Source of the DNA: Pseudomonas sp. PA15(2017)
Lineage (GTDB): Bacteria > Pseudomonadota > Gammaproteobacteria > Pseudomonadales > Pseudomonadaceae
Length of the DNA stretch: 64,000 bases
Assembly: GCF_001945395.1 (NCBI RefSeq)
Contig: NZ_MSXV01000059.1
Coordinates: 37,748 to 101,747, forward strand
Direction of reading: 5' to 3'
Shown piece after piece: positions 1 to 7,366 of this stretch. A model generated the notes under the pieces. That model was not told where the DNA came from. It was given only the letters and a program-made list of their open reading frames with translations, and made no database searches. Position 1 is the stretch's first letter; the number at the start of each line of letters is the position of its first letter. The position numbers and the translations under genes were made by a program.

Positions 1-597
1 TGCCTGCAGCAGGGCTCGACAGGCGCTATTGCCGCGCTCATCTGGGTGCAGGCTGGTGAAGGCCAGCCGAGACGCGTCATCGATGGCTACATGAACGAAC
101 TCCCAGCCGGCGCCAAAGGAGCCCTGCAGACGATCCCCCGTAACTCGGTGCCCTGGCCTCCAGAATCGGCCCAGCTTCTTGATGTCCAGGTGCAGGAGAT
201 CGCCGGCGTTGGGATATTCGTAGCGAACCACTGCAGGGGCAGGCTCCAGCTCGGCCAACCGATGAAAGCCCGCTTGTTTGAGACGGCGCGCAACGGTACT
301 GACGGCCACGCCGAGTGCCAGCGCGATCTGTCGGTAGGTATGGCGAGATTGGCGTAGTTGAATCAGTTGTGCGATGAGGTCGATTGCCGTCTCATGAGGG
401 CATGAATGCGGACGTGACGAGCGATCCATCAGGCCGGCCTCGCCCTCCTCACGAAAGCGCCTGAGCCATTTGTAGGCGGTGCGGACACTGACTCCTGCGG
501 CTTGTGCTGCATCTTCGACACGTAATCCATCGAGCATGCGCTGCACGAGAAGGGCTCGACCTCGAGGGGTAAGACGGGCATGTTTATGCAAGTTCAT
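1..597 (-). CDS. IS481-family DDE transposase (partial, C-terminus off window)
   Basis: An open frame of 199 codons from an ATG at 597 runs off the left edge. The N-terminus (MNLHKHARLTPRGR) carries two helix-turn-helix segments of the IS481 type (VSVRTAYKWLRRFREEGEAG, then a second HTH near YRQIALALGVAVSTVARR). The start of the integrase-like catalytic core follows, with HLDIKKLGRF (first catalytic Asp) and VAIDDASRLAF (second Asp). The third catalytic residue would lie beyond position 1. No stop or frameshift is visible, so the copy may be intact. It lies downstream of the Zur operon and is convergent with nothing in the window. Confidence 0.88.
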   Translation of the reverse strand, partial: MNLHKHARLTPRGRALLVQRMLDGLRVEDAAQAAGVSVRTAYKWLRRFREEGEAGLMDRSSRPHSCPHETAIDLIAQLIQLRQSRHTYRQIALALGVAVSTVARRLKQAGFHRLAELEPAPAVVRYEYPNAGDLLHLDIKKLGRFWRPGHRVTGDRLQGSFGAGWEFVHVAIDDASRLAFTSLHPDERGNSACRALLQA

Positions 598-693
598 CCG
601 GGGCTCCTGGAAGGCTGTGTTGGTCGCGCTTCCAGAATTCCGGGAACGCCCCGGATGAACAACCTACTGAGAGATCACAGCTAGTGGGGCACA
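1..693 (-). mobile_element. IS481-family insertion sequence, outer end and 5' part
   Basis: The left edge of the window lies inside an insertion sequence. Its transposase reads leftwards off the window, and the outer terminus appears to be at 693, where the minus strand begins TGTGCCCCACTAG. IS481 elements typically start with TG(T) and encode a single DDE transposase, which fits. The other end and any target duplication are outside the window, so the terminus is an inference. Confidence 0.7.
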
Positions 694-704
694 GTACCTG
701 TTGG

Positions 705-734
705 CGCGGGCGGGGACGCCTAGCCCCGCCCGCG
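705..734. terminator. GC-rich hairpin 3' of the zinc operon
   Basis: A perfect 11-bp stem, CGCGGGCGGGG with CCCCGCCCGCG around an 8-nt loop, lies about 150 bp beyond the hisI stop codon. No T-run follows on either strand. It could be a REP-like element, or could stabilise or end the long zinc-operon transcript; it is not a classical intrinsic terminator. Confidence 0.4.
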
Positions 735-740
735 TTTCTC

Positions 741-809
741 GCGCGCGCATGGCGCGCTCCCATAGTGGATAAGGGAACGGCCGCTTCTACCTCGTAGTTG
801 CCGCTTCAT
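741..809. repeat. REP-like element with CCGCTTCT...GTAGTTG tail
   Basis: GCGCATGGCGCGCTCCCA (741-761 region) matches one arm of the REP units at 27.0-27.9 kb and 44.29 kb. About 16 bp later, a 28-bp tail starting CCGCTTCT at 781 is nearly identical (about 25/28) to one at 44370-44397, at the same spacing from its REP. REP plus tail therefore forms a composite dispersed repeat. Confidence 0.6.
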
Positions 810-883
810 GGCATGCAGACCTTGAACAGGCTCTCAGGTTTGACACGCTGTGCAGTTGCATAAAAGTGGCTCGGGGGCCGCGC

Positions 884-1384
884 TCAGAGGATGGTCGGGT
901 TGGGCGCGTCGCCATAGACAGCCTGGGGATCGAAGGTTTTCTCGGCCTCAGCATAGCCAATGCGCCCAGTCTGTAGCTCGACGGTGCGGTAGAAGCAACT
1001 GCGATAGCCAACGTGACAGCTGGCCGGAGCACTGTTGTGCCCGGCAGACAGCACGACACGCAACCAGACTGCGTCCTGGTCATCGTCAATGCGCATTTCT
1101 TCGACTTTCTGCACCAGGCCGCTGGTAGCGCCCTTGTGCCATAGCATCTGGCGTGAGCGGCTCCAGTAATGGGCCTCGCCGGTCTGGATAGTCTTTTCCA
1201 GCGCCTCGCGGTTCATGTAACCCAGCATCAGTACCTCACCGCTGACAGCATCGGTGGTAACGCAGGCGATCATGCCGTCGGCATCGAACTTGGGGGCCAG
1301 GTCATGGCCCTCTTCCACCTGTTCGATGGACGTGCGCGCTGCAAACAGGGACGTTTCAGGGGCTTTTTGCGATGTGTTGTTCAT
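884..1384 (-). CDS. hisI: Phosphoribosyl-AMP cyclohydrolase, low-zinc paralogue (HisI2)
   Basis: The product (166 aa) opens the phosphoribosyl-AMP ring in histidine biosynthesis. The HisI core is clear: WHKGATSGLVQKV, the acidic metal motif, and SCHVGYRSCFY. Canonical HisI has Asp-Cys-Asp-x-Asp, where the Cys is a structural zinc ligand. Here the motif reads IDDDQD (residues 99-104), so that Cys is Asp101, while Cys123 and Cys130 are kept. Loss of a zinc ligand fits a substitute enzyme made when zinc is scarce. It is the last gene of the Zur-type operon, 18 nt after pyrC. ATG at 1384 is chosen over the preceding TTG. Confidence 0.9.
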   Translation of the reverse strand: MNNTSQKAPETSLFAARTSIEQVEEGHDLAPKFDADGMIACVTTDAVSGEVLMLGYMNREALEKTIQTGEAHYWSRSRQMLWHKGATSGLVQKVEEMRIDDDQDAVWLRVVLSAGHNSAPASCHVGYRSCFYRTVELQTGRIGYAEAEKTFDPQAVYGDAPNPTIL

Positions 1385-1402
1385 CAAGAAAATCTCGGTT
1401 AT

Positions 1403-2749
1403 TCAACGACGCCGATCGGCGTCCAGAAAGCGCAGCATCTGGCCTTGGGGAGCGCCCTGCAGTTGTTCGTCGCGGACCACCAGCCGGCCATTGACCAGCG
1501 TGTGGATAGGCCATCCTTTCACCTGCATGCCGTCGTAGGGCGTCCAACCACTGCGGCTGGCGATCCAGCTGTTGTGGATCGTGCGCTGCGCCTGCAGATC
1601 GACCAGCGTCAGATCGGCATCGAAGCCCAGCGCGATGCGGCCCTTGCCTTCCAGGCCGAAGATCCGTGCCGGACCGGCACTGGTCAGATCGACCAAACGC
1701 GCCAGACTCAGTCGTCCGGCGTTGCAGTGGTCGAGCAACAACGGCAACAGGGTTTGCACCCCCGTCATGCCGCTGGGCGAATGCGGGTAGGGTTTGGCTT
1801 TCTCTTGCAACGTGTGCGGGGCGTGGTCGCTGCCCACCACGTCCACCACGCCGTCGCGAATGGCTCGCCACAATGCCTCCTGGTGTCTCCTGTCACGCAC
1901 AGGCGGGTTCATTTGCGCCAGGCTACCCAGGCGCTCGTAGCAATCCGGGGCCATCAGGCTCAGGTGGTGCGGGGTGATTTCCACCGTGACCCGGCGCTTG
2001 TGGCGGGCGAGAAAGGTCATTTCCTCGGTGGTGGAGACGTGCAATACATGCAGGCGGCGATCAACCTCGGCGGCCAGCCGCACGATGCGCTCGGTGGCCA
2101 TCAGCGCGCTGGTTTCATCGCGCCACAGCGGATGCTGTCGAACGTCACCACTGGCCTCGACCAACGCCTTGCGCGCTCGCAGCCGGGCTTCATCCTCGGC
2201 ATGCACCGCCATGCGCCGGCGTCCATGCTTGAGGATGCGCCGTAACACGCTTTCATCGTCGGCCAGCAGGTCGCCGAACGAACTGCCCATGAACACCTTG
2301 ACCCCAGCACAGCCAGGCAGGTTTTCAAGGTCCGCGAGCTGCTCGGCATTGCTCCCCGAGCCACCGATATAGAAGGCGTAGTTGCACCATGCACGCTGCG
2401 CGGCCGCATCGAGCTTGGTCTGCAGGTCAGCCTGCCAGAGCGTCAGCGGGTTGGTGTTAGGCATCTCGAACACGCCCGTGACACCACCCAGCACTGCGCC
2501 ACGGGTGCCGGCTTCCAGGTCTTCCTTGTGGGTCAGGCCCGGCTCGCGAAAATGCACCTGACTGTCGATCACGCCCGGCAGTACATGCAGACCACGAACA
2601 TCGACTTCGTTCTCGGCGCTCCACGTGTCACGCAAGTCGCCCAGGGCAACGATGAGCCCATCGCGGCAGGCCAGATCGATGCGCTCGGCGCCATTGGGCG
2701 TCATCACCGTGCCGCCGTGCAGCAGGACGTCGGCGTGGCGCTCGCTCAT
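1403..2749 (-). CDS. pyrC: Dihydroorotase paralogue with altered HxH motif (PyrC2)
   Basis: A 448-aa amidohydrolase of the dihydroorotase class (carbamoyl-aspartate to dihydroorotate, pyrimidine synthesis). Features visible are PGVIDSQVHFREPG (60-71), the probable carboxylated Lys151 in GVKVFMGSS, His183 in VHAEDE, LHVLHVS (His234/His237) and the catalytic Asp308 in VVGSDHAPHT. The usual DxHxH metal motif is D-S-Q-V-H, so the first His is Gln64. Similar DxQxH forms exist in some proteobacterial dihydroorotases, as I recall. In this operon the change suggests a different or relaxed metal need. ATG overlaps the thrS stop by 4 bp. Confidence 0.88.
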   Translation of the reverse strand: MSERHADVLLHGGTVMTPNGAERIDLACRDGLIVALGDLRDTWSAENEVDVRGLHVLPGVIDSQVHFREPGLTHKEDLEAGTRGAVLGGVTGVFEMPNTNPLTLWQADLQTKLDAAAQRAWCNYAFYIGGSGSNAEQLADLENLPGCAGVKVFMGSSFGDLLADDESVLRRILKHGRRRMAVHAEDEARLRARKALVEASGDVRQHPLWRDETSALMATERIVRLAAEVDRRLHVLHVSTTEEMTFLARHKRRVTVEITPHHLSLMAPDCYERLGSLAQMNPPVRDRRHQEALWRAIRDGVVDVVGSDHAPHTLQEKAKPYPHSPSGMTGVQTLLPLLLDHCNAGRLSLARLVDLTSAGPARIFGLEGKGRIALGFDADLTLVDLQAQRTIHNSWIASRSGWTPYDGMQVKGWPIHTLVNGRLVVRDEQLQGAPQGQMLRFLDADRRR

Positions 2750-4755
2750 GGGTTTACCTCGAGCAACGGCTGCTGGGTTGCCAGGCCCCGCAGACGCTTA
2801 TCGCGAACACGCTGCTCTGCCTGTCGGTCAGCGAAGTCAGGGGCCTGCGCTTGCTCCAGCAGAAAATGCCGGGCCTGCGCCAGGCTCATCACGCCCAGGT
2901 CGGCGCCGTCGCGGGTGCGCACTGCGACCTGTCCGGCAGCCGCCTCCTTGGCCCCAACCACCAGCAGGAACGGCACGCGCTGCAACGTCTGCTCGCGGAT
3001 CTTGTAGCCGATCTTTTCGTTGCGCAGATCGTGCTCGGCGCGCAGCCCTGCATCACTCAGCCACTGCGCCACATCTCGGGCGTAATCGGCGTGGGCATCG
3101 GTGATCGGCAAGAGCACCGCTTGCACCGGCGCCAGCCACACTGGCAACTTGCCGGTGTAATGTTCGATGAGAATACCGGTGAAGCGCTCCAGCGAACCGA
3201 ATAACGCTCGGTGCAACATGACCGGACGCTGACGCTGGCCCTCTTCGTCGACGTAATCGATGCCAAAACGCTCAGGCAGGTTCATGTCCACCTGCAGGGT
3301 GCCGCACTGCCAGTCACGGCCGATGGCGTCACGCAACACGAACTCCAGTTTGGGCCCGTAGAAGGCGCCCTCCCCCGGATTGATCTGATACGGCAGGTTC
3401 ATCGCTTCGAGCGCCTGTACCAGCGCGCCTTCGAGGGTGTCCCAGGTGGCCTCGCTGCCCATGCGGTTGGCCGGACGGGTGGACAGTTTGATGCGCACAT
3501 CGTCGAAGCCGAACTGGCGATAGATGTCCAGGGTCAGCGCCACCACCTCGCGGCACTCGGCATCCATCTGTGCAGGGGTGCAGTAGATGTGCGCGTCATC
3601 CTGGGTGAAATGGCGTACGCGCAGCAGGCCGTGCAGCGAGCCGGATGGCTCGTAACGGTGCACCTTGCCGAACTCGCCCATACGAATCGGCAGGTCACGA
3701 TAACTCTTCAGGCCATGACGATAGAGCAACACGCTGCCGGGGCAATTCATTGGCTTGAGCGCCAGGGCGCGGCCATCCTCGGTTTCGGTGGTAAACATAT
3801 GATCGCGGTAGTTCTGCCAATGGCCGGAAATCTGCCACAGGCTGCGATCCATCACGTCCGGTGTGTTGACCTCGATATAACCCGCGCCGTCGTGACGGCG
3901 ACGCATGTAGCTGATCAAAGCCTGGAATACCGTCCAGCCGCGCGGATGCCAGAACACCGCGCCAGGAGCGTCTTCCTGAAAATGGAACAGATCCAGTTCG
4001 CGGCCCAGCTTGCGATGGTCACGCTTCTCGGCTTCCTCCAGGCGTGTAAGGTAGGCCTGTAAGCCCTTCTTATCCGCCCAGGCGGTGCCGTAGATGCGCT
4101 GCAACTGTTCGTTCTGCGCATCACCGCGCCAATAGGCACCGGACAGTTTGGTCAGTTTGAAGTGCTTGAGAAACCGCGTGTTGGGCACATGGGGGCCACG
4201 GCACATGTCCACGTACTCTTCGTGGAAGTACAGACCCATGGCCGACTCTTCAGGCATGTCCTCGATCAGCCGCAGCTTGTAGTCTTCTGCGCGTGCCGTG
4301 AACAGTGCAATGACCTCGTCACGCGGCGTCATGCGCTTGGTCACGTCGTAGTCGCGGGCGATCAACGCCTCCATGCGCTGCTCGATGGCGCTCAGGTCAT
4401 CGGGGGTGAAGGGGCGCTCATAGGCGATGTCGTAATAGAAACCGTCGTTGATCACCGGGCCGATGACCATCTTCGCTGTAGGGTACAGTTGCTTGACCGC
4501 GTGGCCGATCAGGTGCGCGCAGGAGTGGCGGATGATTTCCAGGCCCTCGTCGTCACGCGGGGTGATGATCTGCAGTGTCGCGTCTCTCTCGATCCGCTCG
4601 CAGGCATCCACCAGAACGCCATTCACCCGGCCTGCCAGGGTGTTCCTGGCCAGGCCCTGACCGATGCTTGCCGCCACCTCCGCCACGCTCGGCGCTTGCT
4701 CATAGCGGCGCTGCGAGCCGTCGGGCAGCGTGATGCTTACAGGTTTTTCGCTCAT
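2746..4755 (-). CDS. thrS: Threonyl-tRNA synthetase, second copy
   Basis: Class II aminoacyl-tRNA synthetase of 669 aa charging tRNA-Thr. In order: N-terminal TGS domain (SITLPDGSQRRYEQ), editing domain (HSCAHLIGHAVKQLYP; DMCRGPHVPNT), catalytic core (MNCPGSVLLYRHG; HFTQDDAHIYC; RPVMLHRALFGSLERF) and C-terminal anticodon-binding domain. The three zinc ligands of normal ThrRS (Cys in MNCPG, His in QDDAH, His in MLHRA) are all present, so the protein is not obviously zinc-free. The essential thrS-infC-rplT locus is not here, so this is presumably a zinc-responsive duplicate. It overlaps pyrC by 4 bp and starts 2 nt after the carbonic anhydrase gene. Confidence 0.93.
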   Translation of the reverse strand: MSEKPVSITLPDGSQRRYEQAPSVAEVAASIGQGLARNTLAGRVNGVLVDACERIERDATLQIITPRDDEGLEIIRHSCAHLIGHAVKQLYPTAKMVIGPVINDGFYYDIAYERPFTPDDLSAIEQRMEALIARDYDVTKRMTPRDEVIALFTARAEDYKLRLIEDMPEESAMGLYFHEEYVDMCRGPHVPNTRFLKHFKLTKLSGAYWRGDAQNEQLQRIYGTAWADKKGLQAYLTRLEEAEKRDHRKLGRELDLFHFQEDAPGAVFWHPRGWTVFQALISYMRRRHDGAGYIEVNTPDVMDRSLWQISGHWQNYRDHMFTTETEDGRALALKPMNCPGSVLLYRHGLKSYRDLPIRMGEFGKVHRYEPSGSLHGLLRVRHFTQDDAHIYCTPAQMDAECREVVALTLDIYRQFGFDDVRIKLSTRPANRMGSEATWDTLEGALVQALEAMNLPYQINPGEGAFYGPKLEFVLRDAIGRDWQCGTLQVDMNLPERFGIDYVDEEGQRQRPVMLHRALFGSLERFTGILIEHYTGKLPVWLAPVQAVLLPITDAHADYARDVAQWLSDAGLRAEHDLRNEKIGYKIREQTLQRVPFLLVVGAKEAAAGQVAVRTRDGADLGVMSLAQARHFLLEQAQAPDFADRQAEQRVRDKRLRGLATQQPLLEVNP

Positions 4756-4757
4756 TT

Positions 4758-5318
4758 CTAGAACTCGTTCTGAATGCTTTTGTAGCCCAATACCAACTCG
4801 TTGTTGGTACGGGCCACGTCTTCGGAAAACTCACTGGCGGCGGCGGGCACCTGAGGCAAGGTGCTCAAGTCGGTCTCGGCGCCGATGCGCTCGGTGGAAC
4901 GCACATAGAAACCTGCCGGCAGGTGAACGCCGTCGACCACTGCGTTGTGGCGTACCACGCAGCGGTCTTCCACGACGCAGTTGAACAGCACGCTGTTGAA
5001 GCCGATGAATACCGCGTTACCCACGGCACAGGGGCCATGAACGATAGCGCGGTGAGCGATGGAAGTGTTTTGGCCAATGCTGACCCGAGCACCGGACTTG
5101 GAATGAATGACCACGCCATCCTGAATATTGGAGTGGGCACCGATGACGATGGGATCGATATGACCATTGGCGTCCATCTCGTCGGCACGGATCACCGCGT
5201 AAGGGCCAATGAATACATTCTCTTCGACGATCACCAGGCCACAGAGGATGGCCGTCGGGTCAACGAAGGCACTGGGGTGGATTTGCGGCAGATCACCACG
5301 CGGATTTTTGCGAATCAT
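4758..5318 (-). CDS. Gamma-class carbonic anhydrase-like hexapeptide-repeat protein
   Basis: A 186-aa left-handed beta-helix protein made of hexapeptide repeats (IVIGAHSNIQDGVVIH and following). The three histidines that bind the metal in gamma carbonic anhydrases are present as His72 (VIHS), His89 and His94 (IAHRAIVHGP). Gamma enzymes can use Fe or Co instead of Zn, so in this operon it is a plausible substitute for a zinc beta-carbonic anhydrase; that role is an inference. No signal peptide is seen, so it is cytoplasmic. It lies 9 nt after the transporter gene and 2 nt before thrS. Confidence 0.85.
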   Translation of the reverse strand: MIRKNPRGDLPQIHPSAFVDPTAILCGLVIVEENVFIGPYAVIRADEMDANGHIDPIVIGAHSNIQDGVVIHSKSGARVSIGQNTSIAHRAIVHGPCAVGNAVFIGFNSVLFNCVVEDRCVVRHNAVVDGVHLPAGFYVRSTERIGAETDLSTLPQVPAAASEFSEDVARTNNELVLGYKSIQNEF

Positions 5319-5327
5319 CTGTTTTTC

Positions 5328-6329
5328 TCAAGCAGGTGGGGTCACGGTATTGGAGACGTGCGCGCGCTGCCGGCGTTGGGCTAGCAACACGCGGCTGAGT
5401 GCCGTCAGGTGGGGAAACTCGACCAGCATGCCGATCACCAGGGCGGCGTAGATCAGCGGCTGGCCTGGCAGTGCCGCCATGGTCACGGCGAGCATCAGCG
5501 GTGCATTGCGCGCAGCGGTGGTCATGCTCAACAACGCGTGTTCGGGATAGTCGAAACCCAACAGGCGGCTGAGGCCCTCGCCGAGCAGAAAGGTCAACAC
5601 GAAGAAGATGAATACCGCCAGCAGTACCCAGGCGAACACACGGCGGTGCTCGAGGATCACCGCGATGTGGCCGGCGAAGATTTCCAGCACCAGCAGGCCG
5701 ATCAGCCAGGGCACCAACTGATCGACCAGGGCCAGCAAAACCTCGAAGCGCTCGCCCCCCAGCAGCCAGCGCAACCCCTGATGGGCAAGGATGGCCAGCA
5801 GCAAGGGCTGCAGGAACCACTGCAATAAGGTGCTGCCCAGGGTGCCCGCCTCCACCGCCACGGTTTGCCCGGCGAACAGCTGCAGGTAAAGCGGGTAAAG
5901 CAGCAGTTGCACCAGCATGTTCAGCGGAATCAGCGCCGTGCCCAGGGCGACATTGCCTTTGGCCAACCGGGTGAAGCCGAGAACCCAGTCGGTGCAGGGC
6001 GACATGAAGTAGATCACCAGGCCAACCATGAACAGCGGGTGGTGGCCGAGCAGCAGCCAGGCCACGGCATAGCCGATCAGCGGAATCAGCACGAAGTTGG
6101 CCAGCAGCGCCACGACGAAGAAGCGCAGATTGCTCGCTGCCTGCAGCAGCGCACCGAAACGCACGCCAAAGAACAGCAACGCCACGAGGCTCAGCAACGT
6201 GGGGTCGACCCAGTCGCCCAGGCGCTCGCCGGTGTACGGCGCGAAGTGCCCCAGGGCAGCGCCGAGGGCGATGGCCGCCAGCAGGATGAGCGAGGTAAAG
6301 GAGGCGCCGGGCGCCTTGAGACTCAGCAT
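5328..6329 (-). CDS. BASS/arsenite-permease superfamily transporter
   Basis: A 333-aa inner-membrane protein with about ten hydrophobic segments, of the bile acid:sodium symporter (BASS)/ACR3-like superfamily. The conserved region FMSPCTDWVLGFTRLAKGNVALG and the later MTTAARNAPLMLAVTMA (paired discontinuous helices of the fold) are visible. The substrate is unknown. Position inside a zinc-starvation operon suggests transport of a zinc-related metabolite or metallophore, but nothing in the sequence proves it. ATG at 6329 is preferred over 6347: it has GAGGG about 7 nt upstream and overlaps the stop of the preceding small gene by 7 bp. Confidence 0.8.
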   Translation of the reverse strand: MLSLKAPGASFTSLILLAAIALGAALGHFAPYTGERLGDWVDPTLLSLVALLFFGVRFGALLQAASNLRFFVVALLANFVLIPLIGYAVAWLLLGHHPLFMVGLVIYFMSPCTDWVLGFTRLAKGNVALGTALIPLNMLVQLLLYPLYLQLFAGQTVAVEAGTLGSTLLQWFLQPLLLAILAHQGLRWLLGGERFEVLLALVDQLVPWLIGLLVLEIFAGHIAVILEHRRVFAWVLLAVFIFFVLTFLLGEGLSRLLGFDYPEHALLSMTTAARNAPLMLAVTMAALPGQPLIYAALVIGMLVEFPHLTALSRVLLAQRRQRAHVSNTVTPPA

Positions 6330-6523
6330 TGGCAGCCCTCGCAACATTCAGCGTTGCCGGACGGCCGCCAACTGCCCTGCTTCTCTCTGGCATGTTCGAG
6401 GCCCAGGGGCGCGGAAATCCCCTCGGCGATCAGCGCGAAGCGCTGGCGGAACCCGTAGCTGAAGCAGTAGATGAGCGGCTCATGGCGCACCTGCAGGCCG
6501 ACCACGACATTCACACTACGCAT
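6323..6523 (-). CDS. Small protein with Cys-rich tail, zinc operon
   Basis: A 66-aa ORF that I do not recognise. It overlaps the end of queD by 8 bp and the start of the transporter gene by 7 bp, the same tight coupling seen through the operon, which is the main reason to believe it. The C-terminus reads NAECCEGCQC, four Cys in six residues plus one nearby, resembling a thiolate metal site. The N-terminal part is moderately hydrophobic but has no convincing signal or membrane helix. It might be a metal-binding or metallochaperone-like peptide. An alternative is non-coding sequence between queD and the transporter. Confidence 0.55.
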   Translation of the reverse strand: MRSVNVVVGLQVRHEPLIYCFSYGFRQRFALIAEGISAPLGLEHAREKQGSWRPSGNAECCEGCQC

Positions 6524-7124
6524 ATACCCCTCCCTGATGGTCGACCGGCGGCGCCGGGTTGGCCCGCCGCTCGCCGCGCTGCAGGCGTTGCAGCAGCTGC
6601 GGATCGCTCCAGGCGGCGCGAATGGCTGGGGAAAATTCGATGCAGTCCAGCTCGATCAGGCCCATCCGCGGGTTGTCTGCATCCTCGCGGAAACACTGGG
6701 CATAGCCGGTTTCCGTTTCATGCACGATCACCGAGTGCAGGCACACGTCCTGCTCACCGTTGACCATGTCGGTCAGCTGCAGAGCGCTGTCGACCAGGCG
6801 AAATAACAGCCGGGAGAACTGCTCGGCGCTGGGCGATACCGGTAGCAGCACCCAACGCGCCGAGTGCCGGCGCATGCTCTGCAGGTAATCCGGATCATCG
6901 CCGGACCATAGCGCCACAGCGTGGTCGAACGCGTCGATCAGCTCGCGGATGTCGCCCTTGAGCAGCCCGAAGTCGTAGACCATCTGCCCCTGATCCAGGA
7001 CGTGAGCCTCGAGCAGTAGTTCGACCTTGTAGGAATGACCGTGGATGGAGAACGCGCAGCGCTCGCTGCTGCAGCCGCGCACGACGTGCGCGTTCTCGAA
7101 CTTGAACAGCTTGCGAATCAGCAT
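6516..7124 (-). CDS. queD: 6-pyruvoyl-tetrahydropterin synthase/QueD-family paralogue
   Basis: A 202-aa protein of the PTPS/QueD family (7,8-dihydroneopterin triphosphate to carboxy-tetrahydropterin for queuosine, or a related pterin reaction). The N-terminus FKFENAHVV supplies the first metal His and CAFSIHGHSYKVELL the HGH pair with an upstream Cys. The Cys is four residues before HGH rather than the usual three. It is longer than the ~120-aa QueD, with an extra C-terminal region. GTP cyclohydrolase FolE2 in the same operon makes its substrate. ATG at 7124 is chosen because the family begins there and overlaps the yidD end by 7 bp. Confidence 0.82.
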   Translation of the reverse strand: MLIRKLFKFENAHVVRGCSSERCAFSIHGHSYKVELLLEAHVLDQGQMVYDFGLLKGDIRELIDAFDHAVALWSGDDPDYLQSMRRHSARWVLLPVSPSAEQFSRLLFRLVDSALQLTDMVNGEQDVCLHSVIVHETETGYAQCFREDADNPRMGLIELDCIEFSPAIRAAWSDPQLLQRLQRGERRANPAPPVDHQGGVYA

Positions 7125-7366
7125 TGGTCCTCTCGTTTGCAGGTACAGGGCACCGGGTCGTAACCGCCCGGGTGCCAGGGATGGCAGCGCCCCAGCCGGC
7201 GTAGCGCCAGCCAGCTGCCGCGCAATGCGCCGTGGCAGCGCAGGGCATCGATGGCGTACTGCGAGCAGGTAGGGTGAAAACGGCAGCGCGGGCCTATCAG
7301 CGGGCTGATGAACAGCTGATAACCGCGCACCAGGCCGATTAGCAGCTTCAGCGTCAGGCGCTTCAT
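7118..7366 (-). CDS. yidD: YidD-family membrane protein insertion factor
   Basis: An 82-aa YidD protein. The N-terminal amphipathic segment (LTLKLLIGLVRGYQLFISPL) is followed by the family signature PRCRFHPTCSQYAIDAL and GRCHPWHPGGYDPVP. The usual yidD lies between rnpA and yidC at the replication origin and assists YidC-dependent insertion of inner-membrane proteins. Here the gene sits between cysS and queD, overlapping both, so it is either a second copy or a relocated one. The three Cys of the signature plus a CTCKREDQC tail could bind metal. The role in zinc starvation is unknown. Confidence 0.92.
   Translation of the reverse strand: MKRLTLKLLIGLVRGYQLFISPLIGPRCRFHPTCSQYAIDALRCHGALRGSWLALRRLGRCHPWHPGGYDPVPCTCKREDQC

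Noticed and set aside
46..357. Plus-strand ORF at the left edge
   Set aside because: Antisense to the IS481 transposase, whose domains are clear.
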